Notes: generated by a model from the sequence alone, not told the origin. A stretch of DNA of 64,000 nt from Actinopolyspora biskrensis (GCF_013408175.1 NZ_JACBYW010000001.1:1-64000), one strand, 5' to 3'; shown: positions 1 through 9,978, numbered from the stretch's first letter. Numbers and translations are program-made.

Positions 1-53
1 GCGCCCAAGGTACTGCACCCCCACGGGTGTGGGAGACTCGGACACCGCCGACC
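1..53 (+). rRNA. rrf: 5S ribosomal RNA, 3' end (partial)
   Basis: The first ~53 bases match the 3' half of actinobacterial 5S rRNA: the GGTACTGC segment, the GTGTGGGAGACTCGG loop E/helix IV region, and the terminal GACACCGCCGA. The 5' part lies before the window. An 11-bp GC hairpin follows at once, as expected at the end of an rRNA operon. The exact 3' nucleotide is uncertain by a few bases. Confidence 0.85.
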
Positions 54-65
54 CAACCCCCCCAA

Positions 66-94
66 GCCCGGCCCCCACCACAAGGGGGCCGGGC
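66..94 (+). terminator. rRNA operon terminator hairpin
   Basis: Perfect 11-bp stem (66-76 with 84-94) and a 7-nt loop just downstream of the 5S rRNA end. There is no long T-run, which is common for high-GC actinobacterial terminators. Confidence 0.75.
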
Positions 95-184
95 CATACT
101 CATCTCTCACAACACAGCACAACACACACCCGCTCTGGTCGAGATCGACCCGCACCGTGAGTGATCCACCGCCCACGGAAACAG

Positions 185-190
185 TATCCT
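185..190 (+). promoter_or_regulatory. -10 element (TATCCT), leaderless start
   Basis: TATCCT ends 7 nt before the ATG at 198, so transcription should begin at or next to the start codon. Confidence 0.55.
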
Positions 191-197
191 GGGTCAC

Positions 198-950
198 ATG
201 GCCGAGGCGCGGATTCTTGTGGTGCAACCCTCCGAGAGCGCTCCAGTGGGAAAGCTGGGCGACTGGCTCGGGGAATCGGGTGCGGAGCTCGACGTCGTCG
301 ACCCCGCACGGGAGGCCGTTCCCGAGCGGCCGGACGAGTACTCGGGGGTGGTCGTGCTCGACGGGGGGATGAGCGCCACGGCCGATCCGCAACACCCGTG
401 GCTCGGTACGCTGCGTAAACTGCTGAGCACTTCGACGAGTTCCGGAACTCCGGTGCTGGCTGTCGGCCTCGGTGCCCAGCTGCTCGCGATGGCGACGGGC
501 GGAAGGCTCCGGACACGTGCCGACGGGCCCGAGGCGGGAACACTGCTGGTGGCCAAGCGGGACGCGGCAGCGGAGGACGTGTTGATCGGGCCGCTTCCGC
601 TGACCCCGGACGTCTTCCAGTTCCACCGCGAGGAGATAAGTGCGCTGCCACCGACCGCTCAACTGCTGGCTGCCTCACCACGAGGGGAGAACCAGGCTTT
701 CCGGGTCGGCACCCGAGCCTACGGGTTGCAGTTCCACATCGAGACCACACCGGAGATCGTCCGGGGGATGGTCGCCGGCGATCCGGAAATCGCCGCGACG
801 ATACGCCCGGGCCAGCTGGACGAGGAGCACCTCGAGCAGTTCCACGCCGATCTGGAGGAGTCGTGGAAACCGGTGGCCGAGCGTTTCGCCGAGATGGCAG
901 CCACTCCTCCCGAAGAGCGGACCACCACTCGTTCCCTGCCACTCGCCTGA
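198..950 (+). CDS. Class I glutamine amidotransferase-like protein lacking the catalytic cysteine
   Basis: 250 aa with the GMP-synthase/GuaA-like class I GATase fold. An oxyanion-type GG motif lies near residue 56 and the His-x-Glu pair is present (His180, Glu182 in LQFHIETTPE). The nucleophile elbow, normally G-x-C-x-G-x-Q, reads PVLAVGLGAQLLA, with Gly90 (codon ggc) where Cys (tgc) is expected, so glutaminase activity is unlikely. The start is set by a TATCCT -10 box 7 nt upstream with no Shine-Dalgarno. It lies between the rRNA operon and glnE on the same strand. Family members beside glnE are usually just called type 1 glutamine amidotransferase. A glutamine-sensing or structural role is possible but inferred only. 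Confidence 0.8.
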   Translation: MAEARILVVQPSESAPVGKLGDWLGESGAELDVVDPAREAVPERPDEYSGVVVLDGGMSATADPQHPWLGTLRKLLSTSTSSGTPVLAVGLGAQLLAMATGGRLRTRADGPEAGTLLVAKRDAAAEDVLIGPLPLTPDVFQFHREEISALPPTAQLLAASPRGENQAFRVGTRAYGLQFHIETTPEIVRGMVAGDPEIAATIRPGQLDEEHLEQFHADLEESWKPVAERFAEMAATPPEERTTTRSLPLA

Positions 951-1133
951 GAGACCGCGCGGCTCGGTTCGCTCGGGTGGTGAGTTTCGGTGCAGTGAGC
1001 GGCGAAGGGAACCCCGATCCGGACGACGAACCGACGACAGGTGGCAGGCCGGGGAGCACTGATGCTCCGGCACGGTGATCACGGACACGGAGAATCGACC
1101 ACGGTCGGCCCTGTCGTCGTCACGTGATCGCAT

Positions 1134-1139
1134 TACCGT
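1134..1139 (+). promoter_or_regulatory. -10 element (TACCGT), leaderless glnE start
   Basis: TACCGT ends 7 nt before the ATG at 1147. This favours that ATG over the in-frame GTG at 1075. Confidence 0.5.
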
Positions 1140-1146
1140 GCTGGAC

Positions 1147-4100
1147 ATGGCCCAATCCAACTGGCAACGCTCCGGTGCGGTGCCGTCTCCGGCAAGGTAC
1201 GGATTCAGCGACGTGGAGCGAGCCGAGACCCAGCTCCGCGCGGCCGGATGGTGGTTCGACAGCGGACCGCTGCCGGAAGCGGAGCAGGTGCTCGGCGCGC
1301 TGTCCCGAACTCCGGATCCGGATCTCGCGCTGCACTCGGTGGACCGGTTGCGGGAGGCGCTGGGCGGGAACTGGACGGAGCTCGCCGAGCGGTTGCGCAC
1401 GGACCGGGGACTGCGCGCCCGGTTGCTGGCCACCCTGGGGTACTCCGGTGCTCTGGCGGATCACCTGGTAGCCCATCCCGGGGACTGGCGGCGGTTGTCC
1501 GGAACGGAGGAGGAGCACCGGCCGCGTTCCGGTGACTTCACCGCTGAGCTGTTGCACGGCGTGGGCGCGCTCGCCGCGGAGGAGGAACCTCCCGACTGTC
1601 CGGTGGCCGAGACGCGGGGGACGGCGGCCGTCAGCGAGCTGCGTGCCGTCTATCGGGGGCAGTTGCTCGAGATCGCCGCCGCCGACCTCGCCGGAGTGGT
1701 CGACCCCGGGATGCCGCAGCCGTCCTACGAGAAGGTGACAGCCTGGCTTTCCGACGCGGCGGTGGCCGCTCTGCGGGCGGCCTGGGCGGTGGCCGCGGCC
1801 GAGACCGGAATCGGACGGCAGCCGCCCCGGCTCGCCGTGATCGCGATGGGCAAGTGCGGCGGTCGTGAGCTCAACTACGTGAGTGACGTGGACGTCGTCT
1901 TCGTCGCGGAGTCCGAGGAGGACCTCAACCCGGCGACCAGGCTGGCCGGCACGTTGATGCGGATAGCGGGGTCGGCGTTCTTCGACGTGGACGCCGCGCT
2001 GCGTCCGGAGGGCAAGTCGGGGGCCCTGGTCCGCACTCTGGACGGCCATCTCGCCTACTACCGCCGCTGGGCACGGACCTGGGAGTTCCAGGCCCTGTTG
2101 AAGGCCCGGCCGGTGGCGGGGGACTCCGAGCTGGGACAGCGTTACGCGGACGCCGTCCAGCCGCTGGTGTGGACGGCCGCGGAGCGGGAGAACTTCGTGG
2201 CCGACGTGCGTTCCATGCGTCAGAAAGTGGAGCAGCACGTTCCCCAGGACCAGCTGGACCGGGAACTGAAGCTCGGAAAGGGGGGGCTGCGCGATGTCGA
2301 GTTCGCGGTGCAGCTGCTCCAGCTGGTGCACGGCAGGGGCGACGAGTCCGTCCGCTCGCGGTCCACGACGGAGGCGCTGCGCGCGCTGGGGGAACAGGGG
2401 TACGTGGCGCGCAGCGACGCCGCGGCCATGTCCGATTCCTACGCTTTTCTGCGCGGGGTGGAGCACCGGCTTCAGCTGAGGCGTCTGCGGCGCACGCATC
2501 TGTTCCCCCAGGCCGAGGAGCGCGAGACGCTGCACCAGCTCGCTCGTTCCATGGGGCTGCGTTCCCAGGGGCACCAGGAGGCCTCGGACGTGCTGCTCGG
2601 CGAGTACCGCAAGCAGATCAGCAGGGTGCGCCGGCTGCACGAGAAACTCTTCTACCGGCCGTTGTTGGAGTCGGTCGCCAAGGTTCCGAGCGAGGCGCTG
2701 CGGTTGACCACGAGCGCCGCGGTCGAGCGGCTCTCCGCGTTGGGCTACACCTCCCCCGAAGGTGCCCTGCGGCACATCGCCGCTCTGACCTCGGGAATGT
2801 CCAGAAGGGCCAGTATCCAGGGGGCTTTGCTGCCCGTTCTGCTGGATCTGCTCGGCAACACCCCGGACCCCGACGGTGGGCTGCTGGCCTACCGCAACGT
2901 CTCGGAGGCCCTGGCCGACACACCGTGGTACCTGCGGCTGCTGCGGGACGAGGCCGTGGTGGTCGAGCGGTTGGCGGTGCTGCTCGGCACCTCGAAGTTG
3001 GTGCCCGAGCTGTTGGTGCGGGCGCCGGAGGTGCTCCGGCTGCTGTCGGACGTCGAAGAGCTGGCGGGCCGGGATCCGGACGAGGTGGCTCGGTCACTGC
3101 GCAGTGCTGTGTCGCGGCACGTCGATCCGGACAGGGCCGCGGCGACCGCTCGCTCGTTGCGCAGGCACGAGTTGTTGCGTCTCGCCTGCGCCGACCTGTT
3201 GGGCGTGATGTCCCCGCGTGCGGTGTTCGACGCCCTGTCCGGTGTGTGGGTGGCGGTTCTGCAGGCGACGCTGGACGCGGCGGTGCGGGATGTGGCCGGA
3301 AGGCCGGAGTGGTCCGGTTCCGAGGGGGTGGTGGACGCCTCGCGGGAGCCCGCCCGCATCGCGGTGATCGGTATGGGCAGGTTGGGCGGGGCCGAGCTCG
3401 GGTACGGTTCGGACGCCGACGTGATGTTCGTCTGCGAACCGGAGGAGGGGGTGGCGGACAGCACCGCCGTCCGGTTCGCCACGGTCGTGGTCGAGCAGGT
3501 CCGCAGGGTTCTGGGCAAGCCGAGCCAGGACCCTCCGCTGGAAGTGGACACCGATCTCCGTCCGGAAGGGCGTTCGGGTCCGCTGGTGCGTACGTTGGAC
3601 TCCTATCTGAACTACTACCGGAGATGGGCTCAGGTCTGGGAGGCGCAGGCCCTGTTGCGTGCCCGCCCCGTGGCGGGGGACGAGGAGCTGGGGGAGCGTT
3701 TCTGCCGTGCCGTTGATCCGATCCGGTACCCGGAGGGCGGGCTGGACGCGACCAAGGCGCGCGAGATTCGCCGCATCAAGGCGCGGGTGGACGCGGAGCG
3801 TTTGCCGCGTGGTGCCGATCCGGCCACGCACACGAAACTCGGCCGTGGCGGTTTGGCCGATGTGGAGTGGACGCTGCAGTTGCTGCAGTTGCGTTTCGCC
3901 GGTGATCTCCCCCCGCTGAGAACGACTTCGACCGTGGAGGGACTGCGGGTGGCCGTCCGGGAGGGCGTGCTGGATGCCGAGGACGGGCAGTTGCTGGAGA
4001 CCGCGTGGACGACGGCGATGCGGGCACGCAATGCCGTGATGCTGGTGCGTGGCAAGGGCGGCGATCAGCTGCCGAAGCGCTCCGGGGAACTGGGGGCGGT

Positions 4101-4224
4101 CGCGGCGGCTCTGGGGTATCCGGCCGGTTCCGATTCGGGACAGGTGCTGGACGACTACCTGCGTGCGACCCGACGGGCTCGTGCCGTGGTGGAGCGGGTC
4201 TTCTACGAGGCCCCGCAGCGGTGA
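1147..4224 (+). CDS. glnE: Bifunctional glutamine synthetase adenylyltransferase/adenylyl-removing enzyme
   Basis: 1025 aa. GlnE attaches AMP to, and removes it from, a conserved tyrosine of type I glutamine synthetase (glnA is nearby, opposite strand). Two nucleotidyltransferase domains are visible, each with a GG(R/A)EL...SD(V/A)DV signature: the first near residue 234 (GKCGGRELNYVSDVDVV), the second near residue 743 (GRLGGAELGYGSDADVM). They correspond to the adenylyl-removing and adenylyl-transferase halves. Each half also has an RPEG(K/R)SG(A/P)LVRTLD motif. The ATG at 1147 is preferred because of the -10 box at 1134. The frame stays open to a GTG at 1075, which would add 24 residues. 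Length fits actinobacterial GlnE. Confidence 0.93.
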   Translation: MAQSNWQRSGAVPSPARYGFSDVERAETQLRAAGWWFDSGPLPEAEQVLGALSRTPDPDLALHSVDRLREALGGNWTELAERLRTDRGLRARLLATLGYSGALADHLVAHPGDWRRLSGTEEEHRPRSGDFTAELLHGVGALAAEEEPPDCPVAETRGTAAVSELRAVYRGQLLEIAAADLAGVVDPGMPQPSYEKVTAWLSDAAVAALRAAWAVAAAETGIGRQPPRLAVIAMGKCGGRELNYVSDVDVVFVAESEEDLNPATRLAGTLMRIAGSAFFDVDAALRPEGKSGALVRTLDGHLAYYRRWARTWEFQALLKARPVAGDSELGQRYADAVQPLVWTAAERENFVADVRSMRQKVEQHVPQDQLDRELKLGKGGLRDVEFAVQLLQLVHGRGDESVRSRSTTEALRALGEQGYVARSDAAAMSDSYAFLRGVEHRLQLRRLRRTHLFPQAEERETLHQLARSMGLRSQGHQEASDVLLGEYRKQISRVRRLHEKLFYRPLLESVAKVPSEALRLTTSAAVERLSALGYTSPEGALRHIAALTSGMSRRASIQGALLPVLLDLLGNTPDPDGGLLAYRNVSEALADTPWYLRLLRDEAVVVERLAVLLGTSKLVPELLVRAPEVLRLLSDVEELAGRDPDEVARSLRSAVSRHVDPDRAAATARSLRRHELLRLACADLLGVMSPRAVFDALSGVWVAVLQATLDAAVRDVAGRPEWSGSEGVVDASREPARIAVIGMGRLGGAELGYGSDADVMFVCEPEEGVADSTAVRFATVVVEQVRRVLGKPSQDPPLEVDTDLRPEGRSGPLVRTLDSYLNYYRRWAQVWEAQALLRARPVAGDEELGERFCRAVDPIRYPEGGLDATKAREIRRIKARVDAERLPRGADPATHTKLGRGGLADVEWTLQLLQLRFAGDLPPLRTTSTVEGLRVAVREGVLDAEDGQLLETAWTTAMRARNAVMLVRGKGGDQLPKRSGELGAVAAALGYPAGSDSGQVLDDYLRATRRARAVVERVFYEAPQR

Positions 4225-4619
4225 CCGTGGACGGGTCGCAGCGGTGCTTTCCCACGTGGTCGGCTAGCCCGCACGCGGGTCTGCGCCTTGGCAGCGTCGG
4301 GCTCGCTCCTGAGCAGTGGACTGCGCGGCGAGCGGCCCGGCCTCGTGGTGCCTGAGACCCGGACACCGGGTCCTCTGGTCCTGCCCGTGCTGAAGCACCC
4401 GCGTCGGACGTGCCTCGGAACCTTTCGAGCGTTTCGCGCGAGACCGTCACTCTGGAACCGCTCCGGAAGGGACGTTCCGCGCGAAACGCCCACGCCGCGG
4501 TTCGGGTGGCGGTTTCGGCGCTGCCGCGCCGCGGGAGAACCCGTGGCGGGGCGCGTCGTTCGGAGTTTCCGCCTCCGAACAGTGGAATACGGTTGCTCCG
4601 AAACGGTGTTGGAACGGGC
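4225..4619. other. Intergenic region with a dispersed-repeat fragment
   Basis: 395 bp after glnE with no credible gene. Positions ~4271-4370 match the interior of the repeat element at 48895-49129, including an identical 23-nt stretch (4321-4343). A possible -10 (TACGGT, 4588-4593) for the downstream oxidoreductase is at the right end. Confidence 0.6.
4271..4370 (+). repeat. Dispersed intergenic repeat, internal fragment
   Basis: Aligns with ~48961-49050 of the full element; 4321-4343 equals 49003-49025 over 23 nt. Terminal inverted repeats are absent from this copy. Confidence 0.6.
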
Positions 4620-5555
4620 ATGAAGGCTATCGCGCTCACCGAATTCGGAGAACCCGACGTTCTTTCGCAACAGGAGCTGGACGATCCGCTGGTCGGCCCC
4701 GACCGCGTGCTGGTGGAAACCAGGGCGGCCGGAGTCAACCCGGTGGACTGGAAAATCAGGCGCGGATATCTGCGCGGGGCGTTCCCGCACCACACACCGT
4801 TGATCTCCGGCTGGGACGTTTCCGGAGTCGTGCGTGCGGTGGGGCCCGCGGTGACGCAGTACAAGCCTGGCGACGAGGTCGTCGGCTACGTGCGCGAGGA
4901 CCACGTGCAGAACGGGACCTACGCCGAACTGGTGGCCGCCCCGGAGCGCACTCTGGCGCACAAACCGAGCTCGGTCGATTTCACCCGGGCGGCCGGGCTG
5001 CCGTTGGCCGGATTGACCGCCCTGCAGATGCTGCGGTCGGTGGACGCGGACTCCGGGGACGTGGTGCTGGTGCACGCGGCCTCGGGCGGTGTGGGGCACT
5101 TGGCCGTGCAGATCGCGCGGGCGCTGGGGGCCGAACGGGTGATCGGTACGGCTTCGGAGCGCAACCACGACTTCCTGCGCGAACTGGGGGCGGAGCCGGT
5201 GACCTATGGCCCCGGGCTTCCGGAGCGGGTCGCCGAGGTCGTCGGTGGTGACGGCAAGATCGACGCCGCCGTGGACATGGCCGGGGGCACGGCGCTGAGC
5301 GAGACTCCGGGGATGCTGCGGGACAGCACGCGGCACGCCTCGGTCGAGGAGCCGGACACGGTGCTGGGGCAGGGCGGACACTACGTGTTCGTACGCCCGG
5401 ACGCGGGGGAGCTGAACTGGCTGGGCGGGCTCATCGATCGTGGTGAGCTGCGCGTCGAGGTGCAGCGGAGCTTCCCGCTGCACGAGGCCGCACGGGCCCA
5501 CGAACTGCTCGAGGAGGGACACGTGCGCGGAAAGCTGGTTCTCACGGTCGAGTGA
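4620..5555 (+). CDS. Zinc-independent quinone oxidoreductase-like MDR family protein
   Basis: 311 aa of the medium-chain dehydrogenase/reductase superfamily (NADPH:quinone oxidoreductase/zeta-crystallin type). Residues 1-110 form the GroES-like domain (NPVDWKIRRG, then SGWDVSGVV and PGDEV). The Rossmann NADPH-binding segment reads VHAASGGVGHLAVQIARALG near residue 155. No catalytic zinc cysteines are seen. The ATG at 4620 begins the typical MKAIALTEFGEPDVL N-terminus; the frame is open further upstream but that part resembles nothing in the family. Substrate cannot be told from sequence. Likely its own transcription unit, ending at the palindrome at 5633. Confidence 0.85.
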   Translation: MKAIALTEFGEPDVLSQQELDDPLVGPDRVLVETRAAGVNPVDWKIRRGYLRGAFPHHTPLISGWDVSGVVRAVGPAVTQYKPGDEVVGYVREDHVQNGTYAELVAAPERTLAHKPSSVDFTRAAGLPLAGLTALQMLRSVDADSGDVVLVHAASGGVGHLAVQIARALGAERVIGTASERNHDFLRELGAEPVTYGPGLPERVAEVVGGDGKIDAAVDMAGGTALSETPGMLRDSTRHASVEEPDTVLGQGGHYVFVRPDAGELNWLGGLIDRGELRVEVQRSFPLHEAARAHELLEEGHVRGKLVLTVE

Positions 5556-5632
5556 GAGGTCGTGCGTGCAGGTGTCGCGGAGGTGCGGTCGCCGGGCACG
5601 TGTCCGCCCGCACCGCGAAGTCCTGCCGGCAC

Positions 5633-5674
5633 CCCGTGGGAAAAGGGCCCCGCGCGGGGCCCTTTTCCCACGGG
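5633..5674. terminator. Bidirectional terminator, perfect 42-bp palindrome
   Basis: Perfect dyad with 21-bp arms. The arms contain AAAAGGGCCCC/GGGGCCCTTTT, so either strand gives a GC stem followed by a T tract. It sits between the convergent oxidoreductase and glnA. Confidence 0.85.
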
Positions 5675-5690
5675 TGCGGGGATCAGTCGA

Positions 5691-7115
<1,425 letters not shown>

Positions 7116-7198
7116 CCTCGATGGCTCCTTCACGCGTTGGTGCCGCTCATCGGGGCAAGCCTTTGCCGCCGACTCGGCAACGAAGTTAAGGACGGGGT

Positions 7199-7236
7199 GT
7201 TGCCCCACCGTCACCCGCGTGTTTCGCCGACGTTAA
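7199..7236 (-). promoter_or_regulatory. GlnR-type operator of glnA
   Basis: Read on the minus strand this contains TTAAC-N6-GAAAC-N6-GTGAC-N6-GCAAC: four pentamers at exact 11-bp spacing, matching the a1-b1-a2-b2 layout of the actinobacterial GlnR box (GTnAC-N6-GAAAC repeats). Two pentamers are perfect and two have one mismatch. It lies between the divergent glnA and RDD genes, upstream of glnA. Confidence 0.65.
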
Positions 7237-7362
7237 CGAAACGAATCCGGATTTCGGTTCTGTTGTGCCGCAGCCCTGCCCCGGGGCGGACGGCCGGGCG
7301 GACGCGTGGTCGTGGTCGGCGCGGTCCGCGGTGCGGGAGGCAACGACCTCCGTGGCGGTCCG

Positions 7363-7368
7363 TATGCT
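7363..7368 (+). promoter_or_regulatory. -10 element (TATGCT), leaderless start
   Basis: TATGCT ends 7 nt before the GTG at 7376. Confidence 0.5.
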
Positions 7369-7375
7369 GGTTTTC

Positions 7376-7831
7376 GTGGGTAGAGTACTCGGGTCCTGGT
7401 TGTCCGGCCCCTCGGCCGCGCGTGAGTCCGCCGAGCCGCAGCAGAGCTGGCGGGGGGAACGCATCGGCCTGCCGGAAAGCGGTTCCGGCTCCGTGGCCCC
7501 CACCGGTCGGCGTGTTACGGGGTTTCTGCTGGACATCGTGCTGGCGGCTTTGGTGGCCGGATTGTTCACCGCTCCCGAACTCCCGAAGAACTGGAGCCTG
7601 CTCGCGTGGGCGGTGATCACCTTCGTCCCGGTCGCCTTCTTCGGGTTCACCCCGGGGATGGCCGTCGTCGGAATATGGGTGGCGCGTCTCGACGGTTCGG
7701 CGACCGTGGGAGTCCCCAGGGCACTGCTGCGCTGCGTCCTGAGCGCGGTGATAGTCCCCGCCGTCCTGTGGAACCTGGACGGGCGCTCCTGGCACGACCG
7801 GCTGAGCGGAACCGCCGTGCTGCGTCGTTGA
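7376..7831 (+). CDS. RDD family membrane protein
   Basis: 151 aa. Starts MGRVLGSWLSGPSAAR and continues into an RDD domain: GRRVTGFLLDIVLAALVAGLF is the first membrane segment and carries the conserved Arg/Asp, a second segment is AVITFVPVAFFGFTPGMAVVG, and a third lies near the C-terminus before LDGRSWHDRLSGT. The GTG at 7376 is chosen because the TATGCT box is 7 nt before it; the frame is open to 7265. Divergent from glnA, matching the position of Rv2219A beside glnA1 in M. tuberculosis. RDD proteins have been linked to ion exchange, but no specific role can be given here. Confidence 0.8.
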   Translation: MGRVLGSWLSGPSAARESAEPQQSWRGERIGLPESGSGSVAPTGRRVTGFLLDIVLAALVAGLFTAPELPKNWSLLAWAVITFVPVAFFGFTPGMAVVGIWVARLDGSATVGVPRALLRCVLSAVIVPAVLWNLDGRSWHDRLSGTAVLRR

Positions 7832-7966
7832 CGGTTCGGGCCTGCTCGGTTACGTCCCCGGGAACGGTTCCTCCGGACGGAGGAGGGGAGGTAACCGGTG
7901 CTTCATCCCGTGACCACTCCCTCCCGTGACGGTCCCCGCGGAGGCCGTGGCCGGTGCACGATCCCC

Positions 7967-8023
7967 GCGCTCCGTGGCGGAGACCGTGCCCGTTCGAGAA
8001 GCGTGGACTTCGCCACGGAGCGC
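7967..8023. terminator. Inverted repeat between convergent genes
   Basis: 13-bp perfect arms (7967-7979 and 8011-8023) enclose a 31-nt loop. A competing stem GAGAAGCG/CGCTTCTC (7996-8003 with 8021-8028) overlaps the right arm. It lies just past the stop of the DUF4191 gene and could end transcription from either side. Confidence 0.45.
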
Positions 8024-8032
8024 TTCTCCCGG

Positions 8033-8758
8033 TTACTTCCTGCGGGTGGCGCGTTGCATGTTGCGCATCTTGGCGCCCTGCGGAGCAGGCCCCTTGGGCG
8101 TGGCCGTGCCCCTGCTTCCGATGGCTTCGAGGCGTTTGTCCAGCGAGTCGATCTGTCCCGCGTTGATGTTGCGCGGTAGCTTCATGATCCTGGACTGGAG
8201 CTTGCTCAGCGGAACCTGGTCCTGCTCGTCCCCGACGACGAACTCGTAGATGGGAGTGTCGCCCACGAGCCGGGAGATGCGTTTCTTCTCCTGGCTCATG
8301 AGGTTCTTCACCCGGTTCGGGGAGCCCTCGCCGACCAGCACGACCCCCGGTTTCCCGATGACCCGGTGCACCGCGTCGAGTTGGCTGGTCCCGGCGACTC
8401 CCTGGGCCAGCTGCCACTTGCCCCGCATGTTCTCCAGGGCCCAGCCCGCGGCACCGGGCTGCCCGCTGGCCTTGCTGTAGACGTTGGCCTGCACGCGCCT
8501 GCCGAAGATGATGACCGCTCCCAGCGCACCGAGGGCGACGCCCACGGGGAGGAAGAACCAGTGCAGTCCCCAGACGAGGCCGAGTAGGAACGCCACTACG
8601 GCCGTGCCGAGCAGCACCGCGAGCATCAGCGGTACGAGCAGCCGATCCTCCCGGCGTTGCATCTTGAACGCCTCGAACAGCTGTTTGCGGCGGGCGCTCG
8701 ACGCCTGCCGCTTCTGCTTGGCCGCTTCTTTCTTGGCGGCCCGGTCCTGCTTGGCCAT
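8033..8758 (-). CDS. DUF4191 family membrane protein
   Basis: 241 aa. A strongly basic N-terminus (MAKQDRAAKKEAAKQKRQ) is followed by two adjacent transmembrane segments near residues 42-85 (LLVPLMLAVLLGTAVVAFLL and WFFLPVGVALGALGAVIIFG) and a cytoplasmic C-terminal domain ending in a basic tail. This is the layout of DUF4191, the Rv2219 position next to lipA in mycobacteria. Function unknown. The ATG at 8758 is preferred over the GTG at 8764 because a TATCCT -10 box (8765-8770) abuts the latter. Confidence 0.85.
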   Translation of the reverse strand: MAKQDRAAKKEAAKQKRQASSARRKQLFEAFKMQRREDRLLVPLMLAVLLGTAVVAFLLGLVWGLHWFFLPVGVALGALGAVIIFGRRVQANVYSKASGQPGAAGWALENMRGKWQLAQGVAGTSQLDAVHRVIGKPGVVLVGEGSPNRVKNLMSQEKKRISRLVGDTPIYEFVVGDEQDQVPLSKLQSRIMKLPRNINAGQIDSLDKRLEAIGSRGTATPKGPAPQGAKMRNMQRATRRK

Positions 8759-8764
8759 ACCCAC

Positions 8765-8770
8765 AGGATA
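8765..8770 (-). promoter_or_regulatory. -10 element (TATCCT), leaderless start
   Basis: On the minus strand TATCCT ends 6 nt before the ATG at 8758. Confidence 0.5.
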
Positions 8771-8867
8771 CGGCCGGGGATGCGGGACTCGTCCATACGG
8801 TTCGCCCCGCGCCGGATCGGCTCGTTGAGGAGCGCTTACCCGGGCGCGGCACCCGTCCGCGAGACCG

Positions 8868-8909
8868 GCGGCGCGGGTGGGCGGGTGCCGGTGCGCCCAC
8901 CCGCGCCGC
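8868..8909 (-). terminator. lipA terminator hairpin
   Basis: Perfect 16-bp stem (8868-8883 with 8894-8909) and a 10-nt loop, 56 bp past the lipA stop and before the DUF4191 promoter. Confidence 0.65.
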
Positions 8910-8964
8910 TTCGGTCCCGATCGGTTCGAAAGCGGCCGGTGCGGAGGTTCCGCGGCCGCGCCGC

Positions 8965-9966
8965 TCAGCGGGACAGCAGGTTGCTCGCCTCCTGAGCGGC
9001 CGTTCCGGCCTTGGCCAGGTGCTCGAGGTTCTCCGGAAGCGGCATGCCGCGGTGCTCGGTGGCCTTGGCGTACAGCCTTCCGGCGCGGTAGCTGGACCGC
9101 ACCAGCGGGCCCGCCATGACCCCGGGGAACCCGATCCGCTCCGCGGCCTTGGTGTGCTCCACGAACTCCTCGGGCTTGACCCAGCGGTCCACCGGGTGGT
9201 GCCGCGGGCTGGGCCGCAGGTACTGCGTAATGGTGATGATGTCGCAGCCCGCCTCGTGCAGATCACGAAGCGTGGGCTCGACCTCCTCCGGGGTCTCGCC
9301 CATTCCGAGGATCAGGTTGGACTTGGTGACCAACCCCGCCTCGCGGGCGAGCGTGAGCACCTTGAGCGAGCGGTCGTAGCGGAAAGCGGGCCGCATCCGC
9401 TTGAACACGCTCGGAACCGTCTCGATGTTGTGCGCGAGCACCTCCGGACGTGATCCGAAGACCTCGGCGAGCTGGTCGGGCTCTGCGTTGAAGTCGGGGA
9501 TGAGCAGTTCGACACCGGTTCCGGGGTTCAGCTCGTGGATCTGACGCACCGTCTCCGCGTACAGCCACGCCCCGCCGTCCTCCAGGTCGTCACGGGCCAC
9601 ACCGGTCACGGTCGAGTAGCGCAGGCCCATCGCCTGCACCGACTCCGCGACCTTTCGCGGCTCGGTGGTGTCCAGCTCGGCGGGTTTGCCCGTGTCGATC
9701 TGGCAGAAGTCACAGCGGCGGGTGCACTGGTCCCCACCGATGAGGAAGGTGGCTTCCCTGTCCTCCCAGCACTCGAAGATGTTGGGACAGCCTGCCTCCT
9801 CGCAGACGGTGTTGAGGCCCTCACGCTGTACCAGCCCCTTGAGTTCCTGGTACTCCGGGCCCATGCGGGCACGCGTCTTGATCCAGGACGGCTTCTTCTC
9901 GATCGGCGTTTGGCTGTTGCGGGCTTCCAGCCGCAACAACTTCCGCCCCTCCGGCGCCACAGTCAC
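8965..9966 (-). CDS. lipA: Lipoyl synthase
   Basis: 333 aa radical-SAM enzyme that inserts two sulfurs into protein-bound octanoyl groups. The auxiliary cluster motif [12 protein letters not shown] (CX4CX5C) and the radical-SAM motif CTRRCDFC (CX3CX2C) are both intact, as is the C-terminal RSSYRAG with the conserved serine. The GTG at 9966 ([14 protein letters not shown]) lies 6 nt after a TAACCT -10 box; an alternative GTG at 9972 directly abuts the box. Works with lipB (12962) and supplies the lipoyl domains of sucB (16002). Confidence 0.97.
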   Translation of the reverse strand: MTVAPEGRKLLRLEARNSQTPIEKKPSWIKTRARMGPEYQELKGLVQREGLNTVCEEAGCPNIFECWEDREATFLIGGDQCTRRCDFCQIDTGKPAELDTTEPRKVAESVQAMGLRYSTVTGVARDDLEDGGAWLYAETVRQIHELNPGTGVELLIPDFNAEPDQLAEVFGSRPEVLAHNIETVPSVFKRMRPAFRYDRSLKVLTLAREAGLVTKSNLILGMGETPEEVEPTLRDLHEAGCDIITITQYLRPSPRHHPVDRWVKPEEFVEHTKAAERIGFPGVMAGPLVRSSYRAGRLYAKATEHRGMPLPENLEHLAKAGTAAQEASNLLSR

Positions 9967-9972
9967 GACCAC

Positions 9973-9978
9973 AGGTTA
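9973..9978 (-). promoter_or_regulatory. -10 element (TAACCT), leaderless lipA start
   Basis: TAACCT on the minus strand ends 6 nt before the GTG at 9966. Confidence 0.5.
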
